Below are positions 8,480 through 18,217 of a stretch of DNA of 64,000 nucleotides, in pieces. The DNA is taken from contig NZ_PYAW01000001.1 of NCBI RefSeq assembly GCF_003014755.1, positions 1,860,001 through 1,924,000 of the forward strand, written 5' to 3'. A program made the position numbers and the translations under genes. Source of the stretch: Chitinophaga niastensis (lineage in GTDB: Bacteria; Bacteroidota; Bacteroidia; Chitinophagales; Chitinophagaceae). Below the pieces are notes generated by a model. That model saw only the letters and a program-made list of their open reading frames with translations. It did no database searches and had not been told where the DNA came from. Positions within the stretch are counted from its first letter, which is position 1, and each line of letters opens with the position of its first letter.

Positions 8480-9910
8480 TCATCTAATAATCGTCCAGTA
8501 GCCACCTGTTTTTCGGCTTCCTCGCCGCTCTATAAGTTGTTGTAGCACTAATTCCCTTATTTGGCGTTCTATAGTTTTTAAGGATCTGTTTTTTAATAAA
8601 GCTGGTAAGTCTTTAGCCTGTACACCAGGCTTTTTAATTACCGCTGCTAATAAAGATTTTAATCCCTCATTTAATCCCTCATTTAATCCCTCGTTTAATC
8701 CCTCGTTTATAGTGCCATTGAAAACAGCTATGCTGATTTTTTGCTGTGTATAAGCGAGTTCAGTGATAAAGCCATTGCCTTGTTCCTGGTAGTGGAATTC
8801 CATGGTAGGATAGCTTTTAATCTCTTCCCGGATCCTAAAAAAACCGGTGCCATATTTCTCAATATCCTTAGTAAGATAAAAAGCTTCCGCAAGTAGTTTG
8901 TTTCGCAATTCTGAGGTGTAATTATTTTCTTTAAGATCAGCAATGCTTATGTTCCCATATAATTTACCCGGATTAAAAAAGGAAATTTTCTGGTCAAAAA
9001 TTTTAATCTGCAGGTCTGATGGACTGGTATAGTCCCTATGGATCAGACTATTTAAAATCAACTCCCTTAAAGCTGCGACGGGGTATTCAACGATCTCGAT
9101 CCGCTGCGTAGTGATTCCGGTGATCTCGAAAGCTACTTTTAAGTGGCTATTGATGAACCGGGCAGTTTCATCTACTACGTCGAAAAGACTCCCATTAATC
9201 ATTCGTTCATCTATAATCTTCGAAAGGGTTTTGAATCTGCCCACATGAACATTATAAAACAAATTGGTTTTTGAAAATAGTATCATGGCGGCATTTGTTA
9301 CTGTATCTTTTCTAATCAATTTTAGTAATAACATAGCCTTGTAAGCGTCTTCCGGTAATAGGAAACGACCGCCATCATTAACTTTTTTTATGAAGAGACT
9401 TATCTTTTCTTCATTTAAATCTTCAAACTGCGCATCCCGATAAGGATATGAATCCCAGGAAAGCTGTAACGATTGCAGATGGAGATCGCTAATTTCAGTA
9501 GGATTTAGCTGGTGATTCGAGTTTTTTATCCGCCTGAAATACCGCCCTCTGAAAGCAACCGGTCTTACCGGAAATTCTTTGACGGAAAGCTCTCCCACCG
9601 TATTGCCTTCAACCTTCACCACCCCTGCATCGGGTATAATACTGGGTTGCGTTTTGTTTTTGACTTCGTTCACCCACTTTTGTAATGTTTCCAGGCCTAA
9701 AGTAAAACCGTTGATCGGTTTGCCCATATCATCTATCCCAATCAAAACCCTTCCTCCTTTAGTATTCGCAAAAGCTGTCAATGTTTCAATAACAGCATCT
9801 GAAAAGCTACTTTTAAACTCCGTATAATTATCTTCCTGCATTGATAAAATTGATTGCTTACTGGTTATTGCCGTCTTGCAATTGTTATTTATGCAAGAAT
9901 TAGTTGTCAA
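8480..9910 (-). CDS. AlbA_2 (Schlafen-like) and HATPase_c_4 domain putative transcriptional regulator
   Basis: This 476-residue protein belongs to the widespread ATP-binding / HTH regulator family. The N-terminal AlbA_2 domain shows YTEFKSSF and then GGRVLIGIDDMGKPING. The middle has the ELILNSLIHRDY motif of the HATPase_c_4 domain. The C-terminus is a winged helix (KNRSLKTIERQIRELVLQQ, ending in TGGYWTI). Between them lies INEGLNEGLNEGLNEGLKS, encoded by a perfect 12-bp tandem repeat. An in-frame Met at residue 24 (codon at 9841) fits the usual family start better than the first ATG. Members are often accessory or defence-island genes; the regulated target is unknown. Confidence 0.85.
   Translation of the reverse strand: MTTNSCINNNCKTAITSKQSILSMQEDNYTEFKSSFSDAVIETLTAFANTKGGRVLIGIDDMGKPINGFTLGLETLQKWVNEVKNKTQPSIIPDAGVVKVEGNTVGELSVKEFPVRPVAFRGRYFRRIKNSNHQLNPTEISDLHLQSLQLSWDSYPYRDAQFEDLNEEKISLFIKKVNDGGRFLLPEDAYKAMLLLKLIRKDTVTNAAMILFSKTNLFYNVHVGRFKTLSKIIDERMINGSLFDVVDETARFINSHLKVAFEITGITTQRIEIVEYPVAALRELILNSLIHRDYTSPSDLQIKIFDQKISFFNPGKLYGNISIADLKENNYTSELRNKLLAEAFYLTKDIEKYGTGFFRIREEIKSYPTMEFHYQEQGNGFITELAYTQQKISIAVFNGTINEGLNEGLNEGLNEGLKSLLAAVIKKPGVQAKDLPALLKNRSLKTIERQIRELVLQQLIERRGSRKTGGYWTIIR
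8659..8706 (-). repeat. Four 12-bp tandem repeats inside the AlbA-domain gene (NEGL x4)
   Basis: TTAATCCCTCAT occurs twice, followed by TTAATCCCTCGT twice, read on the plus strand. On the coding strand each unit encodes Asn-Glu-Gly-Leu. Copy-number change would be in frame and would alter linker length between the ATPase and winged-helix domains. Confidence 0.9.
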
Positions 9911-10051
9911 ATAAATATTTTATGGTTGATGATGAGATCCGATTGGTTAACAAACGTATAATTTGACGCTAATTTAAAGGTTACAAGCAATGCAGATTTA
10001 TTCATTTTATTCATTCGCCTTGTGATCTGTTCATTCTCATTCGTGGTGCTT

Positions 10052-10082
10052 CTAATTGTGCAGTCAGCGACTGCACAATTAG
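10052..10082. other. 14-bp perfect stem hairpin
   Basis: CTAATTGTGCAGTC (10052-10065) and GACTGCACAATTAG (10069-10082) are exact complements with an AGC loop. It lies between the M14 peptidase terminator and the AlbA-domain gene. No T-run follows directly, so its role is unclear: protein site, attenuator, or remnant of a repeat. Confidence 0.5.
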
Positions 10083-10100
10083 AAATAATCTAAATAAAAA

Positions 10101-10137
10101 AGAGCGGAGATATAAGCCAAGCTTATATCTCCGCTCT
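10101..10137 (-). terminator. Rho-independent terminator of the M14 peptidase gene
   Basis: AGAGCGGAGATATAAGC and GCTTATATCTCCGCTCT are a perfect 17-bp stem with a three-base CAA loop. Read on the minus strand it is followed by TTTTTTATTTA, and it lies 28 bp after the peptidase stop. Confidence 0.85.
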
Positions 10138-10164
10138 TACAGCGAATTAGTATTATCAAATTTA

Positions 10165-11889
10165 TTATCTCACTCTATACACCGGATACCGCATATACTC
10201 CGGCTCTGCGTAAGGCGAATTTTTAAATACAAAATTGAGTTGTGCACCGGCACTATTTGCAAACGCCGTATCCGTTGCTTTCTTCTTGTCTAATAAATTT
10301 TGCAGCTCCGGATGTGCTTTTAAATATTCGGCACCGGTATCTTCAAAAACATAAGAGGAGTATCCTTCTTTTTGTCCGAGGATAGCATCAAAAAAGTTCC
10401 AGGCAAAGAAAGAATCGCTGCCGGTAGGTTCCAGTGTTTCTATGAGAAAACGATTGGCTGTTTGATTCATCGGGATGTAATAATCACCACGGCGGAATTT
10501 GACAGAATCCTTGCTGCTGGTTACTTTGATATCGGTATGGAGATAGTGCTTTTCGAATGGTTTGGTATAGCTCTGAAAATCTGCAATGTGATACACTTCT
10601 ACATAGATAGTAGTATCCTTTTGCAGTGGCTGCATATGCACTTTATTATTTTTCAGCAGATCAATAACGGTCCACCAGCCTTGCGGAATAATATACGCAG
10701 TAGGTTTCTCCACAAAATCTCCTTCGGCTGCCTGGTTATAAAATTTTACCTGGCGCTCATAAGGTTTAGTGCGATCATAGTAAAGGCGAGGCAGGCCGGA
10801 AATATTGCTGGGCTTATGTCCGGAGGCAAATCCTTTGAAAGTGATCAACGTATATTTATTCATATCAAACTGCCAGGACAGCGGAAAAGTTTTTTGTGTA
10901 GTGGCAGTTTGTTTTGCCTGTTCGCGTAATTGTTTGATCTCTTCACTATGGGCACTGGTAAACTGAATAAAACATTGCATCAGCGCATAGGTAGCTTTTA
11001 CACGTTGTGGGTAAGGTTTTAGCATATGTGTTTCCGGTACAAAACCAAAGGTATGGAATAGCGTAGTGTAGCCGGTAGAGTAGCGGGGGCCATCGGAAAA
11101 TTCTACCCAGCCGCTGTCTGGTGTTTCGCCAAAATGATTGACGTAAGGTACCAGGTCATACCCTTTTGCTTTCATGAGGGTGTAAAGCCCCGGTTCAAAT
11201 GTTTTGTTCATAAATGTGCCCATGGGGCCACCCAGCTTATTATGTTGGGTAGTGATCAGCGTTATGATATGTTGATAATCTGCTCCATTGCTGACGTGGT
11301 TATCCACAAAAACGTCCGGATCTGTGAGCTGATAAATTTGCTGGAAGGCACGCGCATTTTTGGAATCAGCTTTAATGAAATCACGGTTGAGGTCCAGGTT
11401 TTGTGCGTTGCCACGGGAACCGAAGGCGTCCGGACCGTTCTGGTCTACCCTGTACCAAGGTGAGCGGTTCAGCATGCCGCCGATGTTGTACACCGGAATA
11501 ACGGCCAGTACCACGTTGTCGGGAATGCTGATTTTACCTGTGGCGAGGTCGCGGAGCAGCATCATGCTGGCATCAATACCATCAGGTTCTCCGGGATGGA
11601 TGCCATTATTGATTAAGATAATACGTTTGTTCTTTTTACGCAGACTATTAAAGTCGAAATCCCGCTGTGGGGAATAAATAATGAGGTGAAGGGGGAATCC
11701 GGCATCGGTCGTGCCTATTGTCTGCATCCTGATTTGAGGGAAACGTTTGGCGAGTTGCTGGTAGTATTGGATCACTTCCGGGTAGGTAGCCGTTTCGTTG
11801 CCGTTCGTTTTCTCATACCGGGTGATCAGGTCCTGTGCTTGCGCAGATAGCGTAAACAGGGCGGCGAAGGCCAGGAATAATTTTCTCAT
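10165..11889 (-). CDS. Secreted M14 family zinc carboxypeptidase
   Basis: The gene encodes about 574 residues from the ATG at 11889, which gives a clean signal peptide (MRKLFLAFAALFTLSAQAQ); an ATG at 11910 would add seven residues before it. The M14 zinc site is seen in IHPGEPDG (His and Glu ligands) and a later VDNHVSNGADYQH segment (third His). A preceding LHLIIYS and NRDFIKADSKN fit the substrate pocket of this family. The catalytic domain fills the N-terminal half; the C-terminal half is a beta-rich extension seen in Bacteroidota homologues. It is expected in the periplasm or outside. It is followed by its own strong terminator, so it is monocistronic. Confidence 0.85.
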   Translation of the reverse strand: MRKLFLAFAALFTLSAQAQDLITRYEKTNGNETATYPEVIQYYQQLAKRFPQIRMQTIGTTDAGFPLHLIIYSPQRDFDFNSLRKKNKRIILINNGIHPGEPDGIDASMMLLRDLATGKISIPDNVVLAVIPVYNIGGMLNRSPWYRVDQNGPDAFGSRGNAQNLDLNRDFIKADSKNARAFQQIYQLTDPDVFVDNHVSNGADYQHIITLITTQHNKLGGPMGTFMNKTFEPGLYTLMKAKGYDLVPYVNHFGETPDSGWVEFSDGPRYSTGYTTLFHTFGFVPETHMLKPYPQRVKATYALMQCFIQFTSAHSEEIKQLREQAKQTATTQKTFPLSWQFDMNKYTLITFKGFASGHKPSNISGLPRLYYDRTKPYERQVKFYNQAAEGDFVEKPTAYIIPQGWWTVIDLLKNNKVHMQPLQKDTTIYVEVYHIADFQSYTKPFEKHYLHTDIKVTSSKDSVKFRRGDYYIPMNQTANRFLIETLEPTGSDSFFAWNFFDAILGQKEGYSSYVFEDTGAEYLKAHPELQNLLDKKKATDTAFANSAGAQLNFVFKNSPYAEPEYMRYPVYRVR

Positions 11890-11966
11890 AAGGTGATTAT
11901 CGATAAGCAAAACAAAAAGCCCTTCCTGTTTAAGGAAGAGCTGTAAATATTGTTACTGAAAACAAA

Positions 11967-12224
11967 TTAAGCTGCGAGAGTTGCTACTTTCTTAGCCAGC
12001 TTGCTTTTCAGATTTGCTGCTTTGTTTTTGTGGATAACGTTACGTTTAGCCAGTTTGTCAAGCATAGAGGATACTTCAGAAAAATCTTTCTCCGCTGTCG
12101 CTTTCTCAGTCACCGCTTTCAGGTCACGGATGGCATTACGGGTAGTTTTACCGTAGTAACGGTTACGCTCATTACGCTTTCTGTTTTGACGTACGTCTTT
12201 TTTCGTTGCTTTATGGTTTGCCAT
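11967..12224 (-). CDS. rpsT: 30S ribosomal protein S20
   Basis: This 85-residue basic protein begins [20 protein letters not shown] and ends [19 protein letters not shown], the standard S20 sequence pattern at the standard length. S20 binds 16S rRNA early in small-subunit assembly. It has its own promoter (12250-12280), which matches the Bacteroidota consensus, and diverges from sucA. Confidence 0.97.
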   Translation of the reverse strand: MANHKATKKDVRQNRKRNERNRYYGKTTRNAIRDLKAVTEKATAEKDFSEVSSMLDKLAKRNVIHKNKAANLKSKLAKKVATLAA

Positions 12225-12249
12225 TTTTCAAATTTCAAGTTTCGGACGG

Positions 12250-12280
12250 CAAAGGTAACTATTATCCTTTTACAAAACAA
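12250..12280 (-). promoter_or_regulatory. Bacteroidota-type promoter of rpsT
   Basis: On the minus strand TTG (12280-12278) is followed after exactly 20 bases by TACCTTTG (12257-12250). This is a full match to the TTG-N19/20-TAnnTTTG consensus of Bacteroidota housekeeping promoters. It is 25 bp upstream of the rpsT start codon. Confidence 0.75.
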
Positions 12281-12465
12281 ACTAAATGTAAGTTTTCAGC
12301 CGTCCTGCAAATATAAGCACCTTTCATCACAGATAATCAGTTGATTTTTTCTCATTTTTTCCAACCGCTGTATCAAAAAACGAGCGATATTTGCAATCCC
12401 ATATATTAATATATCGGGACCAACAGAAAAGTATTTGAACTGAAGATCAGCAAAACTCGTTGTAA

Positions 12466-15225
12466 ATGAAGGACTTCTCATTCGTCACCAACTCACATCC
12501 TGCTTACATTGAATCGTTATATCAGGATTTCCGCAAAGATCCCAACTCCGTAGACCCAGATTGGGCTAAATTTTTTGAAGGATTTGATTTTGCAGTATCC
12601 AATGCTAACGGCAAAGCGGTTACCGCAGCGCCCGCCGCAGGAGGCAGCACATCACTGCCAGTGAGCGACGACCAGTTGGCAAAAGAACTTGGTGTATACC
12701 GTTTGATTCAGGCGTATCGCAAAAAAGGCCACCTGATTGCTAAAACCAACCCCATCCGTGAAAGAAAAGACAGAAAGGCCAACCTGGACCTTGCCAGCTT
12801 CGGATTGGGAGATGCTGACTTAAAAACAGAATTTTTTGCAGGCAGCACTATCGGTGTCGGCAAAACAACACTGGAAAAAATTGTAGCCTATCTGCAGCGG
12901 ATCTATGCTGCCTCTGTAGGTATACAATACACTTATATCAACGACCGCGACAAAGCAAAATGGCTGGAAAAGGAATTTGAGGCTGCTATGGTACAGCCAC
13001 TGTCGCTGGAACAACGCCGTCGTATCCTGCAGAAGCTGAACCAGGGCGTTATCTTCGAAAAATTCCTCCACACAAAATATATTGGTCAGAAACGTTTTGG
13101 CCTGGAAGGTGGTGAATCCACTATTCCTGCGCTGGATGCTATGATTAATGTGGCTGCCGAATATGGTGTTCAGGAATCTGTGATTGGTATGGCTCACCGT
13201 GGCCGTTTGAGCGTATTGGCTAATATCCTGGGTAAAACGTACGAACAGATCTTCAATGAATTTGAAGGACTGGCAGTGCCGGATATGACCATGGGTAGCG
13301 GCGACGTGAAATACCACCTGGGTTTCCGTTCACAGGTAACCACACAGGCTGGTAAAGCGGTAAACCTGCAACTGATGCCTAACCCTTCCCACCTGGAAGT
13401 GGTTGATCCGATTGTAGTAGGCTTTGCACGCAGTAAAGCAGATGTTATCTACGATAGCGATTATGATAAAATATTGCCTATCCTCATTCATGGTGATGCT
13501 GCCGTAGCCGGCCAGGGCATTGTGTATGAAGTAGAGCAGATGAGCAAACTGAAAGGTTACTACGTAGGTGGTACCATTCATTTTGTTATCAACAACCAGA
13601 TCGGTTTTACCACTGATTTTGATGATGCCCGTTCATCAGACTACTGTACCAGTGTGGCTTCTATTGTACAGGCACCTGTATTCCATGTGAATGGTGATGA
13701 TGCAGAGGCAGTAGTGAAAGTATCAGAACTGGCCACCCGTTATCGCCAGGAGTTCAATGAAGATGTATTCATTGATATGGTTTGCTACCGTAAACACGGC
13801 CACAACGAAGGTGATGAGCCTAAGTTTACGCAACCCAGCCTGTATGCACTGATTGAAAAACATGCTAATCCGCGTGAAGTATATACCCAATTCCTGCTGA
13901 ATAACGGTGAATCCGATGCACAGGCCTTGGCGAAAGAAATGGAGAAAGGATTCTGGGACGAATTACAGGCCCGCCTGGATGAAGTTAAACAACATCCGTT
14001 GCCTTATGCTAACCAGAAACCTGAAGAGTGGTGGCAAGCCCTCCGCAAATCAGCTCCTCAGGACTTTGAATCTTCTCCGGTAACTGCTATTAAAGAAGAT
14101 GACTTTAAGCGTTTGTTTGATGGTTTGATGAAATGGCCGGAGAATTTTGTGCCATTGCGTAAAGTGAGCAAACTGCTGCAGGATAAGATCAAACTGTACC
14201 AGGAAGAAGGAAAAGTGGATTGGGCTACCGGCGAACTGCTGGCTTATGCCAGTCTCCTGATTGAAGGAAAAGACGTGAGAATGAGCGGGGAAGATGTGAA
14301 GCGTGGTACTTTCTCTCACCGTCATGCAGTGCTGTTTGATGAAAACACCAATGAGACTTACAACCGTCTCAGTCATTTCCAGGACAAACAAGGTAAATTC
14401 AGAATTTATAACTCTTTACTGAGTGAATACGGTGTATTAGGTTTTGAATATGGTTACGCCATGGCTAACCCTAATAGCCTGGTATTGTGGGAAGCACAGT
14501 ATGGCGACTTTGTAAACGGTGCGCAAACAGTGATTGACCAGTACATCACCAGTGCAGAACAGAAATGGACTACACAGAATGGCCTGGTAATGTTATTGCC
14601 ACACGGTTATGAAGGTGGCGGACCGGATCACTCCAATGCCCGTCCTGAACGCTTCCTGCAACAATGTGCGGAAGAGAATGTAGTGATCACCAATATAACC
14701 ACAGCTGCTAACTTCTTCCATGCCTTGCGTCGTCAATTGACCTGGCAGTTCCGCAAACCGCTGATCAACTTCTCTCCGAAAGCCAATCTGCGCCATGTTG
14801 GTGCTTATTCTGCTATGGAAGAGTTTACCCAGGGTGGATTTAAAGAAGTGCTGGATGATCCGTTTATTGATGATGCAGCAGTAGTGAAGAAAGTATTGCT
14901 GTGTACCGGTAAAATGTATTTTGATCTGAGCGATAAACAAGGAAAAGATGATCGTAAGGATGTAGCGATTGTTCGTTTAGAACAATTGTATCCGTTGCCG
15001 GTGAAACAGCTGGAAGCGATCTCTCAGAAGTACAAAGGTGCTACCTTCTTCTGGGTACAGGAAGAGCCGCTGAACATGGGTGCTGCTGCGTTCCTGCAAA
15101 TGAACCTGAAGCAGATCAATTATGGTGTTATCAGTCGTAATCCCAGCGCTTCTACTGCTACAGGGTACTCTAAAGTACATGCCCGTGAGCAGCAGCAGAT
15201 CATTGATACGGCTTTTAATATCTAG
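12466..15225 (+). CDS. sucA: 2-oxoglutarate dehydrogenase E1 component
   Basis: This 919-residue thiamine-diphosphate enzyme decarboxylates 2-oxoglutarate and passes the succinyl group to the E2 lipoyl arm. The N-terminal E2-binding segment begins with FVTNSHPAYIESLYQDFRKD. The cofactor region has GMAHRGRLSVLANILGK, HGDAAVAGQGIVYE and CYRKHGHNEGDEP. The C-terminal transketolase-like domain has SHRHAVL and HGYEGGGPDHSNARPERFLQ. Length and motifs are those of OdhA/SucA without the actinobacterial fusion. The E2 gene follows after 136 bp. Confidence 0.97.
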   Translation: MKDFSFVTNSHPAYIESLYQDFRKDPNSVDPDWAKFFEGFDFAVSNANGKAVTAAPAAGGSTSLPVSDDQLAKELGVYRLIQAYRKKGHLIAKTNPIRERKDRKANLDLASFGLGDADLKTEFFAGSTIGVGKTTLEKIVAYLQRIYAASVGIQYTYINDRDKAKWLEKEFEAAMVQPLSLEQRRRILQKLNQGVIFEKFLHTKYIGQKRFGLEGGESTIPALDAMINVAAEYGVQESVIGMAHRGRLSVLANILGKTYEQIFNEFEGLAVPDMTMGSGDVKYHLGFRSQVTTQAGKAVNLQLMPNPSHLEVVDPIVVGFARSKADVIYDSDYDKILPILIHGDAAVAGQGIVYEVEQMSKLKGYYVGGTIHFVINNQIGFTTDFDDARSSDYCTSVASIVQAPVFHVNGDDAEAVVKVSELATRYRQEFNEDVFIDMVCYRKHGHNEGDEPKFTQPSLYALIEKHANPREVYTQFLLNNGESDAQALAKEMEKGFWDELQARLDEVKQHPLPYANQKPEEWWQALRKSAPQDFESSPVTAIKEDDFKRLFDGLMKWPENFVPLRKVSKLLQDKIKLYQEEGKVDWATGELLAYASLLIEGKDVRMSGEDVKRGTFSHRHAVLFDENTNETYNRLSHFQDKQGKFRIYNSLLSEYGVLGFEYGYAMANPNSLVLWEAQYGDFVNGAQTVIDQYITSAEQKWTTQNGLVMLLPHGYEGGGPDHSNARPERFLQQCAEENVVITNITTAANFFHALRRQLTWQFRKPLINFSPKANLRHVGAYSAMEEFTQGGFKEVLDDPFIDDAAVVKKVLLCTGKMYFDLSDKQGKDDRKDVAIVRLEQLYPLPVKQLEAISQKYKGATFFWVQEEPLNMGAAAFLQMNLKQINYGVISRNPSASTATGYSKVHAREQQQIIDTAFNI

Positions 15226-15266
15226 AAAAAATTGCAAACTATAAACAGAATAATCAGCATTTAGTA

Positions 15267-15337
15267 TTTAGCTTTTAGCTATTAGTTGTGAATAATTATT
15301 TTTGCTACTAAAAGCTAAAAGCTAAAAGCCAAAAGCT
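15267..15337 (+). repeat. AGCTAAAA intergenic repeat, copy 2 (between sucA and sucB)
   Basis: A left arm TTTAGCTTTTAGCTATTAG and a right arm built of CTAAAAG units (CTAAAAGCTAAAAGCTAAAA, then GCCAAAAGCT) are complementary over part of their length and could fold. The same unit occurs at 4376-4405 and 40327-40375. Inside the sucAB unit it could affect mRNA processing or the relative expression of the two subunits. Confidence 0.65.
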
Positions 15338-15361
15338 GGTATCACCATCAACTGATTAAAT

Positions 15362-16927
15362 ATGGTTATCGAAATCAAAGTCCCTACGGTAGGAGAATCT
15401 ATTAGCGAGGTAACAATTGCAAAGTGGTTGAAAAAAGACGGAGATTATGTGCAGCAGGACGAAGTGTTGTGTGAGATGGAATCTGAGAAAGCGACCTTCG
15501 AACTGAATGCAGAAAAGGCAGGTATCCTGAAGATTGCGCCAGCAGCGCAGGAAGGTGCTACCCTGAAAATTGGTGATGTGGCCTGTACTATTGATACAGA
15601 TGCAGCAGCACCGGCAGCATCAGCTTCCGCACCTGTAACAGCTGCAGCACCTGTTGCTGAAGCAGCACCGACAGCGGCACCCGCTGCACCAGCTGTTAAT
15701 AAAGGGACGATTGAAATGAAAGTGCCTACAGTAGGAGAATCTATCAGCGAAGTAACGCTGGTAAAGTGGCTAAAGAAAGATGGTGATTATGTAGAGCGTG
15801 ACGAAGTGGTATGTGAACTGGAATCAGAAAAAGCCACCTTTGAACTGAATGCAGAAGAAGCCGGTGTGCTGATCACTGTAGGAAAAGAAGGCGATACTTT
15901 AAAGATAGGCGATGTAGCCTGTAAGATAGATACCAGTGCCGCAAGGCCCGCTGGTAAAGCAACTCCGGCTGCCGCCCCTGCAGCGCAACCTGCTAAAGGA
16001 GCTCCACAGCCGCAACAGGCACCTGTAACCAGCATTCCGAATGATGTAAAAGCATCGCCGGTAGCTGCCGCAGTAATTGCTGACAAACACGTAGATCCAT
16101 CCAGTATCAAGGGTTCCGGTGCACACGGCAAGATCATGAAAGATGATGTGTATGCTGCGCTGGATAATCCGGGTGTAGCAATAGGTCAGGAAATGTTTAC
16201 CCGTCAGGAACGTCGTGAAAAGATGAGCAACCTGCGTAAAACAGTTTCCCGCCGCCTGGTAGAAGCTAAAAATACAACGGCCATGCTCACCACCTTTAAC
16301 GAGGTAGACATGACCGAAATCATGGCTTTGCGCGCCAAATACAAAGAAGTATTTAAGAAGCAACACGAGGTGAACCTGGGCTTTATGAGCTTCTTCACCA
16401 AAGCCTGCTGCTTTGCATTAAAAGAATTCCCTTCCGTAAATGCTTACATCGACGGAGAAGAACTGGTATATCACGATTACTGCGATATTTCCATTGCAGT
16501 ATCTGCTCCAAAAGGACTGGTTGTTCCGGTAATCCGTAATGCGGAAAGTCTGGATATGGCGGGTATTGAAAAGACAGTTGTAGAACTGGCTACCAAAGCA
16601 CGCGATAACAAATTGACGATGCCTGAAATGACCGGTGGTACTTTCACCATTACCAATGGTGGCGTATTTGGTTCATTGATGAGCACTCCTATCATAAACA
16701 TTCCGCAGTCAGCTATCCTGGGTATGCACAAAATACAGGATCGTCCGATGGCGGTAAACGGACAGGTAGTAATCCGTCCGATGATGTACCTGGCGCTGAG
16801 CTACGATCACCGTATCATTGATGGTCGTGAGTCAGTAAGCTTCCTGGTAAGAGTGAAAGAAATGCTGGAAAATCCTGAGCAGTTATTGTTCGGTAAAGAT
16901 CCGCTGAAGGCATTACTGAAATTATAA
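15362..16927 (+). CDS. sucB: Dihydrolipoyl succinyltransferase (E2) with two lipoyl domains
   Basis: This 521-residue E2 subunit has two nearly identical lipoyl domains, each with a [20 protein letters not shown] loop; the lipoylated lysines are Lys43 and Lys157. Ala/Pro-rich linkers join these to a peripheral subunit-binding domain ([22 protein letters not shown]) and the catalytic domain ending in [13 protein letters not shown], with His483 and Asp487 as the acyltransferase residues. Most SucB proteins have one lipoyl domain; two are common in Bacteroidota. It receives succinyl from SucA. The lpd gene is not in the window. A strong terminator follows. Confidence 0.95.
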   Translation: MVIEIKVPTVGESISEVTIAKWLKKDGDYVQQDEVLCEMESEKATFELNAEKAGILKIAPAAQEGATLKIGDVACTIDTDAAAPAASASAPVTAAAPVAEAAPTAAPAAPAVNKGTIEMKVPTVGESISEVTLVKWLKKDGDYVERDEVVCELESEKATFELNAEEAGVLITVGKEGDTLKIGDVACKIDTSAARPAGKATPAAAPAAQPAKGAPQPQQAPVTSIPNDVKASPVAAAVIADKHVDPSSIKGSGAHGKIMKDDVYAALDNPGVAIGQEMFTRQERREKMSNLRKTVSRRLVEAKNTTAMLTTFNEVDMTEIMALRAKYKEVFKKQHEVNLGFMSFFTKACCFALKEFPSVNAYIDGEELVYHDYCDISIAVSAPKGLVVPVIRNAESLDMAGIEKTVVELATKARDNKLTMPEMTGGTFTITNGGVFGSLMSTPIINIPQSAILGMHKIQDRPMAVNGQVVIRPMMYLALSYDHRIIDGRESVSFLVRVKEMLENPEQLLFGKDPLKALLKL

Positions 16928-16944
16928 TCTTCTTTTATAAAGAT

Positions 16945-16982
16945 AAAAATCCCGGCTGGTGTATATCCTGCCGGGATTTTTT
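16945..16982 (+). terminator. Rho-independent terminator after sucB
   Basis: AAAAATCCCGGC pairs with GCCGGGATTTTT around a 13-base loop and ends in a T-run. It is 17 bp after the sucB stop. Confidence 0.88.
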
Positions 16983-17043
16983 ATTGCTGATCGATGTTGA
17001 TTGCTATGAGGTAGCATCAACATTAGCACTTATCTTCGCATAT

Positions 17044-18201
17044 ATGAGCCGTTGGGAGAATTATTTAGCATCTGCAGAAAAAATTATCGGCGCCTATCAT
17101 GGCAGCCTGCCTTTACATCATTTCTTGAAAGCTTTTTTTAAGGAACATCCTTATATGGGAAGTCGTGACCGGCGCTGGATTTCACAGCTGGTGTATCATT
17201 ATTTCCGGTTAGGACACTGGGGGAAGGATATTGCTGTGAGCGAGCGTATAGTAGCGGGTACCTTCCTTTGCGAAACATCGCCGAATGATTTTCTCGCTGC
17301 TGTCAGGCCTGCCTGGAATGAGCAGATAGCATTATCACTGGCAGATAAGATGCCTTTGATACCAGCTGCATTAACGCCTGCAACTATTTTTCCTTTCCTG
17401 CCGGATTTGTCTGAAGAGATAGATACTAACGCTTACGCCTATACTTTTCTGAAGCAGCCACGTTTGTTCATTCGTGTGCGTAATGGCAAGCTGGATAAGG
17501 TGTTGCAGCTATTGGAGAAAGCTGCCGTTGCCTATGAAGTGTTTGCCAATAAAACAACCGTAGCGTTGCCTAATGGTACTAAAATAGAAACAATTGTTAC
17601 GGAAAAGAGCTGGTATGAAGTACAGGATGCTTCCAGTCAGCAAACCGGGGAATTGTTTTCACCTGCCAAGAATGAGCGCTGGTGGGATTGTTGCGCCGCG
17701 AGTGGTGGTAAGTCAATTTTGTTGAAAGATCAGCAACCGGGTGTACAGTTGTTGGTAAGTGATGTGAGAAGATCTATTCTGGAAAATCTGCAGCAACGTT
17801 TTACTGCTGCAGGCGTAAAGAATTATGACGCACGTGTGATGGATCTTACCGCAGAAAACTTCCCGGCTACCATGGGGCAGCAACAGTTTGACGGTATTAT
17901 CCTGGATGCGCCCTGTAGTGGTTCCGGTACGTGGGGCCGCACGCCTGAAAGCCTGGCTTTCTTTAAGAAAGAAGAAATCAGTAAGTATCAGCAATTACAA
18001 AAGCGTATAGCCCATAACGTTATTCCTTTTGTTAAGAAGGGTGGAGTGTTGATTTATATTACCTGTTCCGTATTTAAGCAGGAGAATGAGGAGGTGGTTA
18101 AATATATTGAAGAGAACAGTGCTTTGCGCAGGCAGGAAGGTGGAGTGATTGCGGGGTATAATAAAGGAGCGGATACGATGTATGCTGTAAGATTATCGTA
18201 A
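17044..18201 (+). CDS. RsmB/NOP-family RNA m5C methyltransferase
   Basis: The likely start is the ATG at 17044, giving 385 residues; an in-frame TTG at 16984 lies inside the tail of the sucB terminator and is unlikely. The SAM-dependent core has FDGIILDAPCSGSGTWGR with Cys291 and YITCSVFKQENEEVV with Cys341. These are the paired cysteines of NSUN/RsmB enzymes, where the TC cysteine attacks the base and the PC cysteine helps release product. The N-terminus resembles the NusB-like region of RsmB (KEHPYMGSRDRRWISQLVYHY). The target could be 16S rRNA C967 or another rRNA/tRNA cytosine. Confidence 0.85.
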   Translation: MSRWENYLASAEKIIGAYHGSLPLHHFLKAFFKEHPYMGSRDRRWISQLVYHYFRLGHWGKDIAVSERIVAGTFLCETSPNDFLAAVRPAWNEQIALSLADKMPLIPAALTPATIFPFLPDLSEEIDTNAYAYTFLKQPRLFIRVRNGKLDKVLQLLEKAAVAYEVFANKTTVALPNGTKIETIVTEKSWYEVQDASSQQTGELFSPAKNERWWDCCAASGGKSILLKDQQPGVQLLVSDVRRSILENLQQRFTAAGVKNYDARVMDLTAENFPATMGQQQFDGIILDAPCSGSGTWGRTPESLAFFKKEEISKYQQLQKRIAHNVIPFVKKGGVLIYITCSVFKQENEEVVKYIEENSALRRQEGGVIAGYNKGADTMYAVRLS

Positions 18202-18217
18202 TCAATTGATTATATTT

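Noticed and set aside
8659..8706. CRISPR-like array
   Set aside because: The repeats are 12 bp, adjacent without spacers and encode an in-frame protein repeat.
16984..17043. TTG start for the RNA methyltransferase
   Set aside because: It falls in the sucB terminator tail and adds a segment with no family resemblance; ATG 17044 gives the usual start.
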